From NCBI GenBank assembly GCA_018817995.1, contig JAHISW010000046.1, forward strand, positions 1 through 31,384: 31,384 bases of DNA, written 5' to 3'. A program made the position numbers and the translations under genes. Numbering within the stretch: the first letter of the stretch is position 1; each line of letters starts with the position of its first letter. The DNA is from Patescibacteria group bacterium. GTDB lineage: Bacteria; Patescibacteriota; Minisyncoccia; JAHISW01; Tagabacteraceae. Positions 23,199 to 30,606 of the stretch are shown here, one piece after another. Under the pieces are notes generated by a model. That model worked only from the letters and a program-made list of their open reading frames with translations, did not search any database and was not told the origin of the DNA.

Positions 23199-23786
23199 AT
23201 GATAAAAAAAACACTAAAAAGAGGCGCGGCGCTCTTTCTGGCCGGCGCTATTGATGGCTCTTTGGGAGTGTTGCTCGTTTTTGCTTTTTCCAAAATATTT
23301 CACCACCCTGTTTCGTTTTGGATTTATTTGGCAGGAATAATTCTTGCGCTAATTCCAGATATAGATTTATTCATACAAAAAATATTTGAAAAAAGATGTG
23401 ATGGAAATCATAGAAAATATCTCCATTATCCTCTCTTTATTTTTCCTCTATTTTTTTTCTTGTCTTTTTTTTCTCTTTTTTGGGCATACCTCGTATGTTT
23501 ATGCCTAATAACGCATTTTATTCATGACAGTGGAGGAAATGAAGAAAATAGATGGGGAATAAAATGGCTTTGGCCTTTTTCTGATAATTATTATCAATTT
23601 TTTGGTAAAAAAAGAAGGAAATTTTCTGTTATACTTGAATGGACTCCAAGAGAAATAGAAAAAAGAGTATCAGAAAACTGGGACTCCTGGTTAAGTAAAA
23701 ATTATTTAAAATTTCCAGCAGAATCATTTGTTGGTATTCTGTTGGGCATTTTCGCTTTAATTATTGTTTTCTGGCGGGGGGGCTAA
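23199..23786 (+). CDS. YdjM-like membrane protein (putative metal-dependent hydrolase)
   Basis: A 195-residue protein with four or five membrane helices. The family pattern of polar residues at the membrane edge is visible: ALIPDIDLF, then NHRKYLHYPLF, then THFIHDS and GIKWLWPF. YdjM/DUF457-type proteins are called membrane-bound metal-dependent hydrolases on the basis of these His/Asp residues, but no reaction is firmly known. Preceded by a weak purine-rich site (GGGGG), it is a single-gene unit with its own promoter and a strong terminator. Confidence 0.8.
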   Translation: MIKKTLKRGAALFLAGAIDGSLGVLLVFAFSKIFHHPVSFWIYLAGIILALIPDIDLFIQKIFEKRCDGNHRKYLHYPLFIFPLFFFLSFFSLFWAYLVCLCLITHFIHDSGGNEENRWGIKWLWPFSDNYYQFFGKKRRKFSVILEWTPREIEKRVSENWDSWLSKNYLKFPAESFVGILLGIFALIIVFWRGG

Positions 23787-23813
23787 ATAAAAGTTGAGGG
23801 AATAAAAAAAAAT

Positions 23814-23852
23814 AAAAACGCATCGTTGTTTCGTCACAGCAATGCGTTTTTT
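23814..23852 (+). terminator. Terminator after the YdjM-like gene
   Basis: ACGCAT / ATGCGT outer arms (23818-23823, 23842-23847), then a GTTGT / ACAGC inner stem and a TTCGTC loop, followed by six T. Confidence 0.88.
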
Positions 23853-23858
23853 ATACCG

Positions 23859-23897
23859 CCCACTCCACCAAAATCAAGGGGGTTTTGATGGAGTGGG
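23859..23897. repeat. Long intergenic hairpin of unknown role
   Basis: Perfect 9-bp arms CCCACTCCA / TGGAGTGGG, one mismatch, then CAAAA / TTTTG, with a G-rich loop. It lies 7 nt after a complete terminator and is not followed by a T run on either strand, so a second terminator is unlikely. It may be another REP-like element. Confidence 0.7.
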
Positions 23898-23949
23898 GCA
23901 AAAAATGGCTTAACGAGCAATAGACAAAAAAGGGCAAAATTCCGTAATG

Positions 23950-24020
23950 TGCGAGTAGGGGTAATCGAAACCCCGTCTGTTGCTTGGGAAGCAACTGTTC
24001 TGCCACTAAACTATACTCGC
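23950..24020 (-). tRNA. tRNA-Gly (anticodon CCC)
   Basis: A 71-nt cloverleaf. The acceptor arms GCGAGTA / TACTCGC pair perfectly. The D arm holds AGTGGCAGA, the anticodon stem GTTGC / GCAAC frames the loop TTCCCAA (anticodon CCC), and the T arm GGGGT-TTCGATT-ACCCC is standard. The discriminator is A and no CCA is encoded. The 5' end is 4 nt after the stop of the ftsB-like gene, so the two probably share a transcript. Confidence 0.95.
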
Positions 24021-24024
24021 TTAT

Positions 24025-24408
24025 TTAAAACTTTATTAAATCCCAGATTTTTTGGAAAAAACCTTCTTCTTGTTTTTTGCTTTCCTCTTCTGAAATTTCT
24101 TCTTCTTTGTCAACAAAAATAATAAATTTTTCCCCGGGTTTTTTTATCTGAAATTTTTTTTTCAGCTCCGCCTCAATTCCGACATCTGTCTTTAATCTGT
24201 TTATATTCGCCCCCATTATGTCTCCTCTTTTTTGTAAATCTTGCAATTCGTTTTCTGTCGCTTCATTTTTCAAAAGAGCTTCCCTGCTTTTTTTATAAAT
24301 ATCAAAAACAGAAAAACTGACAAATACAAGCGCGCATAAAAACAAAACAAAAACGGAACGAGAAAAAAATATTTTTCTAAAAAGACGCCTTTGCTCAAAC
24401 TCTTTCAT
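24025..24408 (-). CDS. FtsB/DivIC-like septum formation protein
   Basis: A 127-residue single-pass membrane protein: a short basic cytoplasmic N-terminus, a membrane helix (about 18-35), then a coiled coil (about 38-85) and a charged tail. ELQDLQKRGDIMGANINRLKTDVGIE and the following KKKFQIKKPGEKFIIF match the DivIC/FtsB pattern, in which the E-x-x-A-R-K-x-F-x-x-x-K-P-G-E motif follows the coil. In other bacteria it joins FtsL and FtsQ to activate septal wall synthesis. Start at 24408 lies 7 nt after a -10-like TATATT, shared head to head with the small gene at 24425. Confidence 0.85.
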   Translation of the reverse strand: MKEFEQRRLFRKIFFSRSVFVLFLCALVFVSFSVFDIYKKSREALLKNEATENELQDLQKRGDIMGANINRLKTDVGIEAELKKKFQIKKPGEKFIIFVDKEEEISEEESKKQEEGFFQKIWDLIKF

Positions 24409-24424
24409 GGACTATAATATAATT
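24409..24424. promoter_or_regulatory. Divergent promoter, ftsB-like / small membrane peptide
   Basis: A 16-bp gap with TATAAT (24413-24418) ending 6 nt before the plus-strand ATG and TATATT (minus, 24416-24421) ending 7 nt before the minus-strand ATG. As at manB/ychF, the AT core serves both ways and leaves no room for ribosome binding sites. Confidence 0.6.
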
Positions 24425-24532
24425 ATGCTTTTGTCTAAAAAAGGAAAGAAACTTAACCGATTTATTTGGATTACTATTAGTATCGTGGCGGTCATCAGTA
24501 TGGTAGGGTACCTCGTCATACCGCTGTTTTAA
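24425..24532 (+). CDS. 35-residue single-pass membrane peptide
   Basis: A small open frame with the hallmarks of a real gene: a basic N-terminus (MLLSKKGKKLNR), one membrane helix (FIWITISIVAVISMVGYLV) and a short outside end IPLF. A perfect TATAAT is 6 nt upstream, making a leaderless message likely. It is divergent from the FtsB-like gene and its stop is 2 nt before the stop of the dehydrogenase gene. Short peptides of this shape occur in CPR genomes, but I know of no assigned function. Confidence 0.65.
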   Translation: MLLSKKGKKLNRFIWITISIVAVISMVGYLVIPLF

Positions 24533-24534
24533 AT

Positions 24535-25500
24535 TTAAACCAAATTCGGCGGTGTGCCCCCCTCCAAAGCAACTATTATATTGTCGGCAGTCATTTCCGA
24601 CATCTTAGATCTTGTTTCTTCTGTGGCGGAAGCAATATGCGGAGTTAAGATCACATTATCTAAACCAACCAAACCTTCGGCAAGTTCAGGTTCTTCTTCA
24701 AAGACATCCAAGGCAGCCCCTTTTATAACACCATCCCTCAGGGCGGAAACCAGGAACTTTTCGTCGACAACAGGACCCCTTGAAGTGTTCACCAAATAAG
24801 CAGATTTTTTCATCATTTTTAATCTGTCCGCATTCATCAAATGCTTGGTTGAATCAATAAGAGGAACGTGCAGAGAAACTATGTCGGACTCTTTTAAAAC
24901 ATCTTCCATATTTTCTTTGTAGGTAGCGCCTATTTCTTTCTCAAAATCCTCATTCCTTTTTACATCGTAATACAACACATTCATATTAAATCCGTTTTTT
25001 GCGTGATGCGCCACTTGCGAACCAATCCTACCCAATCCGATAATTCCCAATGTTTTTCCGGAAATGTTGGAACCTAACAAAAGTTTGGGAGCCCACCCTT
25101 TATATTTTCCTTCTCTTGTAAACTTATCCGCCTCCGCAATTCTGTGGGCTATGGCTAAAATCAAAGCAAACGCATATTCTGCCACAGTTTCGGTCAAAAC
25201 GCCCGGTGTGTTGGTAATCATTATTCCTTTCTCCTTAGCTGTGTCCACGTCAATATTATTATAACCAACAGCATAATTGGCAAAAATTTTTGCTTGTGGC
25301 GCCGCTTCAAAAACTTCTTTGTCAATTTGGTCTGTTAAAAGACACAAAACAGCATCGTAGGGTTTTGCGCTAAGAGCAGAAATTAATTCTTCTTTTGTTA
25401 AAACTTTATCGTCAGGGTTTATGTCAACTTCATACCCTTTTTCTTTTAATTTATTGATTCCTGCATCGGGAATATTTCTCGTAATATATATCTTTGACAT
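24535..25500 (-). CDS. D-2-hydroxyacid dehydrogenase (glyoxylate/hydroxypyruvate reductase-like)
   Basis: A 321-residue NAD(P)-dependent enzyme. The Rossmann motif GLGRIG is at 155-160; the catalytic Arg in NTSRGPVVDE is R241, with a Glu in DVFEEEP (about 270) and His H288 in LTPHIASAT. The N-terminal YAVGYNNIDVDTAKEKGI matches the glyoxylate/hydroxypyruvate reductase group, which reduces 2-oxoacids to D-2-hydroxyacids; exact substrate and cofactor choice are open. It starts 6 nt after the aldolase stop, so the two are an operon. A leaderless-looking AT stretch precedes the start. Confidence 0.94.
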   Translation of the reverse strand: MSKIYITRNIPDAGINKLKEKGYEVDINPDDKVLTKEELISALSAKPYDAVLCLLTDQIDKEVFEAAPQAKIFANYAVGYNNIDVDTAKEKGIMITNTPGVLTETVAEYAFALILAIAHRIAEADKFTREGKYKGWAPKLLLGSNISGKTLGIIGLGRIGSQVAHHAKNGFNMNVLYYDVKRNEDFEKEIGATYKENMEDVLKESDIVSLHVPLIDSTKHLMNADRLKMMKKSAYLVNTSRGPVVDEKFLVSALRDGVIKGAALDVFEEEPELAEGLVGLDNVILTPHIASATEETRSKMSEMTADNIIVALEGGTPPNLV

Positions 25501-25506
25501 ATAATT

Positions 25507-26370
25507 TTATATTTTATTAACACTTCCAAATAGTCTTAGTTTCTCTAAAACAACCTTTTGTACCGCCTCAATGACTGGCGGAAAAATTTTATAAGGCGTT
25601 TTTTGTTCCGGATTATCTTCAAGCGACCTGCGAAGAGCATCGGTGTAAGCGACTCTTATATCCGTATTCACATGAATATTGGCAATACCCGCCCCTATGG
25701 CTTTTTTCATGTCCTCTTCGGAAATGCCAGAACCACCGTGCAAAACAAGCGACACATTCCCCGGCAAAATTTTTCTTATCTCTTTAATTCTTTCAATATC
25801 TATCTTGGGCTCGTTTACAGCAATCCCGTGTATATTGCCATAAGCGCCAGAGAATCTATCTATTCCTGTTTTTTCAACAAATTCAGCCGCCTCTTCCGGC
25901 TTTGTTAAATCCTCCTCCTTAATTTCAATGACTTCTTTTTGCACCTCGGACTTTCCGCGAAGATAGCCCAGCTCTCCTTCCACGGAAACATCGGAATTTT
26001 TTGACTTAACATAATCAACAACTTCTTTTGTTCCTTTTATGTTTTCCTCCAGGGATAGTTTAGAAAGGTCTATGTGAACAGAATTAAAACCGGCATCAAA
26101 AGCTTCTTTTGCCGATTCAACCGAATAGGAATGATCGGGGTTCAAAAAAATAGGGGTGCTATATTCCTCCTCAAAAACTTTCACCATTTCCACCGCCTGC
26201 TTCAGACCGAAAAAATTTCTTTCTCCCTCGGAAAGGCCAATCATAATAGGTGTCTTTAATTCTTCTGCGGCAGAAACAATGGCTCTCAATTGTTCCATGT
26301 TTGAGACATTAAAATGCCCCGTAGACCAATAATTTTGTGTAGCGTCTTGAAGAATGGTATTTAAATTCAT
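25507..26370 (-). CDS. fba: Class II fructose-bisphosphate aldolase family protein
   Basis: A 287-residue zinc-dependent aldolase. Catalytic Asp and zinc His are D79-H80 in FLNPDHSYS, EGELG is at 132-136, and the other zinc ligands are H181 in GNIHG and H211 in LHGGSG. The NPDHS form in place of LDHG differs from classical enzymes, so ketose-bisphosphate substrates other than fructose-1,6-bisphosphate (for example tagatose) are possible. It is the first gene of the pair with the dehydrogenase. A REP-like nested palindrome is 26 nt upstream. Confidence 0.92.
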   Translation of the reverse strand: MNLNTILQDATQNYWSTGHFNVSNMEQLRAIVSAAEELKTPIMIGLSEGERNFFGLKQAVEMVKVFEEEYSTPIFLNPDHSYSVESAKEAFDAGFNSVHIDLSKLSLEENIKGTKEVVDYVKSKNSDVSVEGELGYLRGKSEVQKEVIEIKEEDLTKPEEAAEFVEKTGIDRFSGAYGNIHGIAVNEPKIDIERIKEIRKILPGNVSLVLHGGSGISEEDMKKAIGAGIANIHVNTDIRVAYTDALRRSLEDNPEQKTPYKIFPPVIEAVQKVVLEKLRLFGSVNKI

Positions 26371-26395
26371 ATTATTTTAGTTTAAATCAACTAGC

Positions 26396-26426
26396 GAGAT
26401 CCGATCTCTGGAGGAGATCGGATCTC
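26396..26426. repeat. Nested REP-like palindrome
   Basis: Two 13-bp arms, GAGATCCGATCTC and GAGATCGGATCTC, are perfect inverted copies around TGGAG, and each arm is itself a palindrome. The core GGAnATCGGATnTCC is shared with the REPs of the first RAYT (4136, 4630). Confidence 0.85.
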
Positions 26427-26429
26427 CAA

Positions 26430-26464
26430 ACATTAATAATTCATAACTCCAAATTCATAATTCA
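26430..26464. repeat. AATTCATAA-type AT repeat
   Basis: AATAATTCATAACTC and AAATTCATAATTC, of the same type as the in-frame inserts in trmD and murB. This copy spans the gap and the very end of the 412-residue protein gene. Confidence 0.45.
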
Positions 26465-27693
26465 ATATATCCTTTCTCAAAATTATCTATAATCATTTCC
26501 TCCATTTTTTCCTCGCTACCGACAATCTCAGAGAATATCTCATTCCAAAGCGCTTCCTGGTGATGATAAAGATATTTAATCATCTCCTTTCTTCTAACCA
26601 AAGACATAACGGTGTCAACCAAATTAAAACTCACCAAAACATCCGCCCCCGCGCCGGTTGGATAAAAATCGCCCACAAAACCAACATCCCTCCAAAAACT
26701 CAAATCAACACTGTCAACAATACCACCTATTTTACTTATGCCATCCTCCGTTTTTTTCCAATGGACCGCTTCTGGATTTACATGTGGCTCGAAAAGACGC
26801 CAATCGTTCTCGTCATCTTTGGCCAAGTATCTTTGAACTATCATCCATTTTTTGCCCAAATCCGCCTCTGGAACTTTTTCATCAGGAACATCTCCTCTCA
26901 AAAAACCCACCAAACGTTCCGCAAAATTGTCTTTGTCGGAATGTTTTCTGAACAATTTTGAGTAAAAATCTATTTCATACCTGTAGTGCAAGACCAAGGC
27001 GGCCGTCCGTAAAGTCTCTCCTTTTATTCCAAGGACTGCCGGTAAAACAAAGATCACTCCCAGTTCCTTCAAGTGGCTTATGTTATGGTACTTTTTCTTG
27101 AGAAATTTTTCAGCCACATCTTTCCACCTATCGCCCAGAACAATCATTTTAATTTCCCTCTCCTCAAAATCTTCAGGAATCAGTTTCTCATATTGCTTGA
27201 AAAAAATATTATTAAGCCATTCTCCGTCTTCCATAAAACGTAAAGCGCTGAAAATTTCAAAAACATTTTCATTTTCCAGCAAATCGCCCATATTCCCATA
27301 GCCCAGTCCCCTTAAAATATTTTTCGGAGGAACGTCAAAAAGAAGTTCCTTGGCTTTCTCTTCTTTAATAAAAAAACCTTTGCCGACACCGGCCGCTCTT
27401 TCAACAGCATCAAGCAAACCGCGACAGCCCTTTTCCGTATCGCAAACAGGCCGGTTTAACGCTTCCGATAATTTTTTGTCGTCCTCCTCAACCTTGTTTA
27501 ACAAAAACCTGTAAATGTCAGAAGCGCCACGCGTTTTGGGAGATAAAACAGATAATTTTGCCTCTATTATTCTTTCATTTTCTTCAACAATTTTTCTTAC
27601 AACATCTTCTCTCACGGTGGCAACCGTATCTTTATCCGCCCTTAAAATACGAGCTATTTTTTTGTAATAATTTATGCTTGTGTCATTCGCCAT
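26455..27693 (-). CDS. Conserved-looking protein of unknown function, 412 residues
   Basis: A soluble, mainly helical protein of 412 residues with no signal peptide, membrane helix or nucleotide-binding motif. The first 60 residues are charged and coiled-coil-like. The middle contains VLGDRWKDVAEKFLKKKYHN and LGIKGETLRTAALVLHYRYE, the most structured-looking parts; CDTEKGC holds the only close pair of cysteines. A C-terminal helical segment (HHQEALWNEIFSEIVGSEEK) ends the protein. It has an extended -10 promoter with 8 nt to the start. I do not recognise a family. It may be a CPR-specific protein. Confidence 0.85.
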   Translation of the reverse strand: MANDTSINYYKKIARILRADKDTVATVREDVVRKIVEENERIIEAKLSVLSPKTRGASDIYRFLLNKVEEDDKKLSEALNRPVCDTEKGCRGLLDAVERAAGVGKGFFIKEEKAKELLFDVPPKNILRGLGYGNMGDLLENENVFEIFSALRFMEDGEWLNNIFFKQYEKLIPEDFEEREIKMIVLGDRWKDVAEKFLKKKYHNISHLKELGVIFVLPAVLGIKGETLRTAALVLHYRYEIDFYSKLFRKHSDKDNFAERLVGFLRGDVPDEKVPEADLGKKWMIVQRYLAKDDENDWRLFEPHVNPEAVHWKKTEDGISKIGGIVDSVDLSFWRDVGFVGDFYPTGAGADVLVSFNLVDTVMSLVRRKEMIKYLYHHQEALWNEIFSEIVGSEEKMEEMIIDNFEKGYIEL

Positions 27694-27701
27694 ACTAAAC
27701 T

Positions 27702-27710
27702 ATTTTAACA
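27702..27710 (-). promoter_or_regulatory. Extended -10 promoter of the 412-residue protein gene
   Basis: TGTTAAAAT on the minus strand, 8 nt before ATG 27693. It fits the leaderless pattern of manB, trmD and secA. Confidence 0.5.
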
Positions 27711-27754
27711 AAAACATTAAGATTACGCCAATGGCCCCAAGTATATTTATATTT

Positions 27755-30205
27755 TTATTTATTCCCGCAACATTTCTTATATTTCTTTCCGCTTCCGCAC
27801 GGACAGGGGTCGTTTCTCCCCGCCTCTCTCTTGAATATAACATTCTGTGGAACATTGCCCTGAACGGCCGGCCTAATATTCAAAATCAATTTAACAAAAG
27901 TATTTTTTATAGACAATTCCAAATCCCTAAACAATCTTATCCCTTCATTTTTGTACTCTACTAAAGGATCACGATTGCCATAAGCTCGCAATCCGACAGA
28001 AGAACGCATATAGTCCATAACCTCTAGATGGTCTATCCAGTGCGTGTCAATTACTCTTAAAAATAAATTTTTTTGCGCCTGAAAAAACTGCCCGCCTGCT
28101 GGCGAGGCAGGTCCCTCAGTAAACTCCCCTTTCTTCTTTTCCAGAATGCTCACATCTTCTCCGGCCTCCTCCAACAATTCCCTTGTTTTGTTTTCCAAAA
28201 AATCTTTATCGGCAAAAAGAATTTCTCGTCTCATATTATAAATCTTGGTGCGCTGTTTATTCATCACGTCATCATATTCAAGAATGTGTTTTCTTGCGTC
28301 AAAATTTAATCCTTCTATTTTTGATTGCGCGGACTCTATCGCCCTTGAGACCATTCTGTTTTCAAGTGGAACATCCTCAGGAACGCCTAAACTTTTCATC
28401 ATGTTTTTAATTTTTTCGGAGCCAAAAATTCTCATCAAACTATCTTCCAAAGACACAAAAAATCTGCTTTCCCCGGGATCACCCTGCCTGCCAGAACGAC
28501 CGCGCAGTTGATTGTCTATGCGACGCGCTTCATGCCTCTCTGTGCCCAAAACAAAAAGCCCCCCAAGATTCCTAACATCCTCCGCCTCCTTTTCGTTAAA
28601 AGGATTACCCCCCAAGACAATGTCAACACCACGACCTGCCATATTGGTTGCCACGGTAACCAATCCTTTCTTGCCTGCCTGAGCAATAATCTCGCCCTCT
28701 TCCTCATGATGTTTCGCATTCAGCAAACGATGAGGCACCCCTTCTTTTTTCAGCAAGGCGGAAAGATATTCGTTTTTATCAATAGAAACTGTTCCAATAA
28801 GAACGGGTTGTCCTTTTTTATGTCTTTCTTTTATTTCTTCTACTACTGCCTTGAACTTTCCTTGTTCTGTTGAATAAACTAAATCTGGTTTGTCTTTTCT
28901 TACAAGAGGTTTATTGGGGGGGACATTGACAACCTCAAGTTTATAAACCTTGTCAAACTCTTCCGCAGAAGTTAAAGCCGTTCCCGTCATCCCGGACAGC
29001 TTTTCATACATTCTAAAATAATTTTGAAAAGTAATACTGGCAAGTGTCCGCGATTCTTTTTGCACAAAAACACCCTCCTTCGCTTCAATAGCCTGATGTA
29101 AACCCTCGGACCACCTTCGCCCCGGCATTAATCTTCCGGTAAACTCATCAACGATAATAATTTCTCCATTTTTCACAACATAGTCTTTGTCTTTCTTGAA
29201 AAGAGCGGATGCTCGTAAGGCTTGATTTAAATGGTGGACATATTTAATTCCCTTTTCCGTATAAATATCCCCCACGCCCAATATTTTTTCCACTTTTTCA
29301 ATACCGTCTTCATTGACGGAAACCGCTCTTTGTTTTTCATCAACAGTAAAATGTTTATTTTCTTTAAGTTGGGGAGCAATTTTCGCAAAAGTTTTGTAAA
29401 GTTCGGCAGACTCTTCATCGGGTGCGGAAATAATCAAGGGAGTCCTGGCCTCATCAATCAAAATTGAGTCAATCTCGTCAACAATCGCAAAGTAATGATT
29501 TTTTTGAGCAATTTGCGGATTTTGGTCCGCCCCGCCAACGGCGGGGTAAGCCATACTGTCGCGTAAATAATCAAAACCGAATTCATTGTTTGTCCCATAT
29601 GTAATATCCGCCTCGTATGCTTCCTTTCTTTCACATGGCCTCAAAAATTCATGCACAACCTTAAAAGATCCAAGCGCATCACGCTCTTCATCAATATTAT
29701 TTTCAAAACTAGAGTCGTAAAGAAAACTTGAATCATGATTGATACACCCCACAGACAATCCCAAAGCATCATATATCTGCCCCATCCAGACAGTATCACG
29801 CCTTGAAAGATAATCATTGACCGTAACAACATGAACTCCTTTTCCAACTAAAGCATTCAAATAGATGGGGAGTGTCGCGGCAAGTGTTTTACCCTCTCCT
29901 GTTTTCATTTCGGTAATTCTTCCTTGATGGAGGGCTATGCCACCCAAAATCTGCGAATCAAAATGACGCTGTCCAAGCGTCCGTTTGGCAGATTCTCGAA
30001 CAACGGCAAAAGCTTCCGGTAAAATATCATCCAAAGAAACCCCTCCCTGGAGACGTTTTTTGAATTCTTTTGTTTTGTTTCTTAAATTGTCTTCGGATAA
30101 AGATTCAAAATCCTTTTCAATGTTATTTATTTTAACCACTTCTAATTTAAACTTCTTCAAAAGACGGTCATTTGAATCTCCCATGATTTTGCTTAATATT
30201 CCCAT
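27755..30205 (-). CDS. secA: Protein translocase ATPase SecA
   Basis: An 816-residue motor of the general secretion pathway. Walker A MKTGEGKT is near 100-107, Walker B-type VDEIDSILIDEARTPLIIS about 242-260, and the second motor half has TNMAGRGVDIVLGG and RGRSGRQGDPG. The C-terminus has the zinc-binding GRNDPCPCGSGKKYKKCC that contacts SecB or ribosomes in other bacteria. Two short GC-rich palindromes are read in frame: PAVGGA at 221-226, between DYLRDSMAY and the Walker B strand, and PASPAGGQ in the C-terminal third. A further longer segment about 160-195 is also extra. It begins 7 nt after an extended -10 box. Confidence 0.97.
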   Translation of the reverse strand: MGILSKIMGDSNDRLLKKFKLEVVKINNIEKDFESLSEDNLRNKTKEFKKRLQGGVSLDDILPEAFAVVRESAKRTLGQRHFDSQILGGIALHQGRITEMKTGEGKTLAATLPIYLNALVGKGVHVVTVNDYLSRRDTVWMGQIYDALGLSVGCINHDSSFLYDSSFENNIDEERDALGSFKVVHEFLRPCERKEAYEADITYGTNNEFGFDYLRDSMAYPAVGGADQNPQIAQKNHYFAIVDEIDSILIDEARTPLIISAPDEESAELYKTFAKIAPQLKENKHFTVDEKQRAVSVNEDGIEKVEKILGVGDIYTEKGIKYVHHLNQALRASALFKKDKDYVVKNGEIIIVDEFTGRLMPGRRWSEGLHQAIEAKEGVFVQKESRTLASITFQNYFRMYEKLSGMTGTALTSAEEFDKVYKLEVVNVPPNKPLVRKDKPDLVYSTEQGKFKAVVEEIKERHKKGQPVLIGTVSIDKNEYLSALLKKEGVPHRLLNAKHHEEEGEIIAQAGKKGLVTVATNMAGRGVDIVLGGNPFNEKEAEDVRNLGGLFVLGTERHEARRIDNQLRGRSGRQGDPGESRFFVSLEDSLMRIFGSEKIKNMMKSLGVPEDVPLENRMVSRAIESAQSKIEGLNFDARKHILEYDDVMNKQRTKIYNMRREILFADKDFLENKTRELLEEAGEDVSILEKKKGEFTEGPASPAGGQFFQAQKNLFLRVIDTHWIDHLEVMDYMRSSVGLRAYGNRDPLVEYKNEGIRLFRDLELSIKNTFVKLILNIRPAVQGNVPQNVIFKREAGRNDPCPCGSGKKYKKCCGNK
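28088..28111. repeat. GC-rich palindromic insert in secA (C-terminal)
   Basis: On the coding strand CTGCC and CGCC pair with GGCG and GGCAG around AGCA, with one bulged T. It reads in frame as PASPAGGQ, in the same frame as the inserts at 1846 and 29530. Confidence 0.8.
29530..29546. repeat. GC-rich palindromic insert in secA (N-terminal)
   Basis: CCCCGCC-AAC-GGCGGGG, with the same arms as the manB insert at 1846-1862. It reads in frame as PAVGGA, within a stretch that SecA proteins usually lack. Confidence 0.88.
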
Positions 30206-30212
30206 CCCGCTC

Positions 30213-30221
30213 AGTATAACA
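30213..30221 (-). promoter_or_regulatory. Extended -10 promoter of secA
   Basis: TGTTATACT on the minus strand, identical to that of manB, with 7 nt to the secA ATG. The -35 region would fall in the terminator hairpin, so the TG extension probably replaces it. Confidence 0.6.
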
Positions 30222-30222
30222 A

Positions 30223-30254
30223 AAAAATCAGCCTCTTATAAGGGGCTGATTTTT
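30223..30254 (-). terminator. Terminator after the H1-like gene
   Basis: Perfect 11-bp arms AAAAATCAGCC / GGCTGATTTTT around a short AT-rich loop that can pair further. A/T runs on both sides let it work in both directions. It separates the H1-like gene from secA. Confidence 0.88.
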
Positions 30255-30268
30255 AAACAAAAAGAAAA

Positions 30269-30475
30269 CTATTTTTTCTTTCGGCGAACAGTCTTTCTCT
30301 TCGCAGGTTTCTTGGTTGCCTTCTTTACCGCTTTTCTCTTCGCGGGTTTTCTCTTCGCTACTTTTCTCTTCGTGGTCTTTTTCACTACCTTCTTCTTTGC
30401 TGTCTTTTTTGCCGCTTTTCTCTTTGCGGGTTTTCTCTTAGCTACTTTTTTTGCTGCTTTTTTACGTTTAACCAT
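30269..30475 (-). CDS. Histone H1-like Lys/Ala/Pro-rich DNA-binding protein
   Basis: A 68-residue protein made almost wholly of Lys, Arg, Ala, Pro, Thr and Val in AAKKxAKRKPAKRK-type repeats, with no acidic residue. This resembles eukaryotic H1 tails and bacterial AlgP/Hc1-like proteins, which bind DNA or RNA without a fixed fold and compact the nucleoid. The same repeats also make the DNA internally repetitive, so copy number may vary between strains. It is a single-gene unit with a terminator. A 9-bp inverted repeat and an AT-rich region lie upstream. Repeats of this composition may instead belong to a ribosome-associated tail; the DNA-binding role is inferred. Confidence 0.78.
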   Translation of the reverse strand: MVKRKKAAKKVAKRKPAKRKAAKKTAKKKVVKKTTKRKVAKRKPAKRKAVKKATKKPAKRKTVRRKKK

Positions 30476-30505
30476 TTCTTATTTTTAAACTTTAGTTCTT
30501 ATTAA

Positions 30506-30535
30506 AACAAATATGTCGACCGCAAAATATTTGTT
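30506..30535. promoter_or_regulatory. Operator-like inverted repeat upstream of the H1-like gene
   Basis: Perfect 9-bp arms AACAAATAT / ATATTTGTT around a 12-nt spacer that contains GTCGAC. The symmetry and spacing are those of a dimeric regulator site. A second palindrome, TTGTTAACAA (30531-30540), overlaps its right arm. No factor can be named. Confidence 0.5.
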
Positions 30536-30540
30536 AACAA

Positions 30541-30606
30541 CTCTACTTATATTTTATATTATTTTTTTAAAAAAAAGAATAAAAAAAAATAAAAAACTGT
30601 GGATAA
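30541..30606. other. AT-rich tract with one consensus DnaA box
   Basis: About 55 nt of almost pure A/T end in TGTGGATAA (30598-30606), the reverse complement of the perfect DnaA box TTATCCACA. Only one clear box is present; an origin normally has several, near dnaA/dnaN, which are absent. It may be a regulatory site or chance. Confidence 0.35.

Noticed and set aside
30541..30606. Chromosomal origin
   Set aside because: One DnaA box only, no dnaA or dnaN nearby and no switch of gene orientation; kept as a low-confidence feature.
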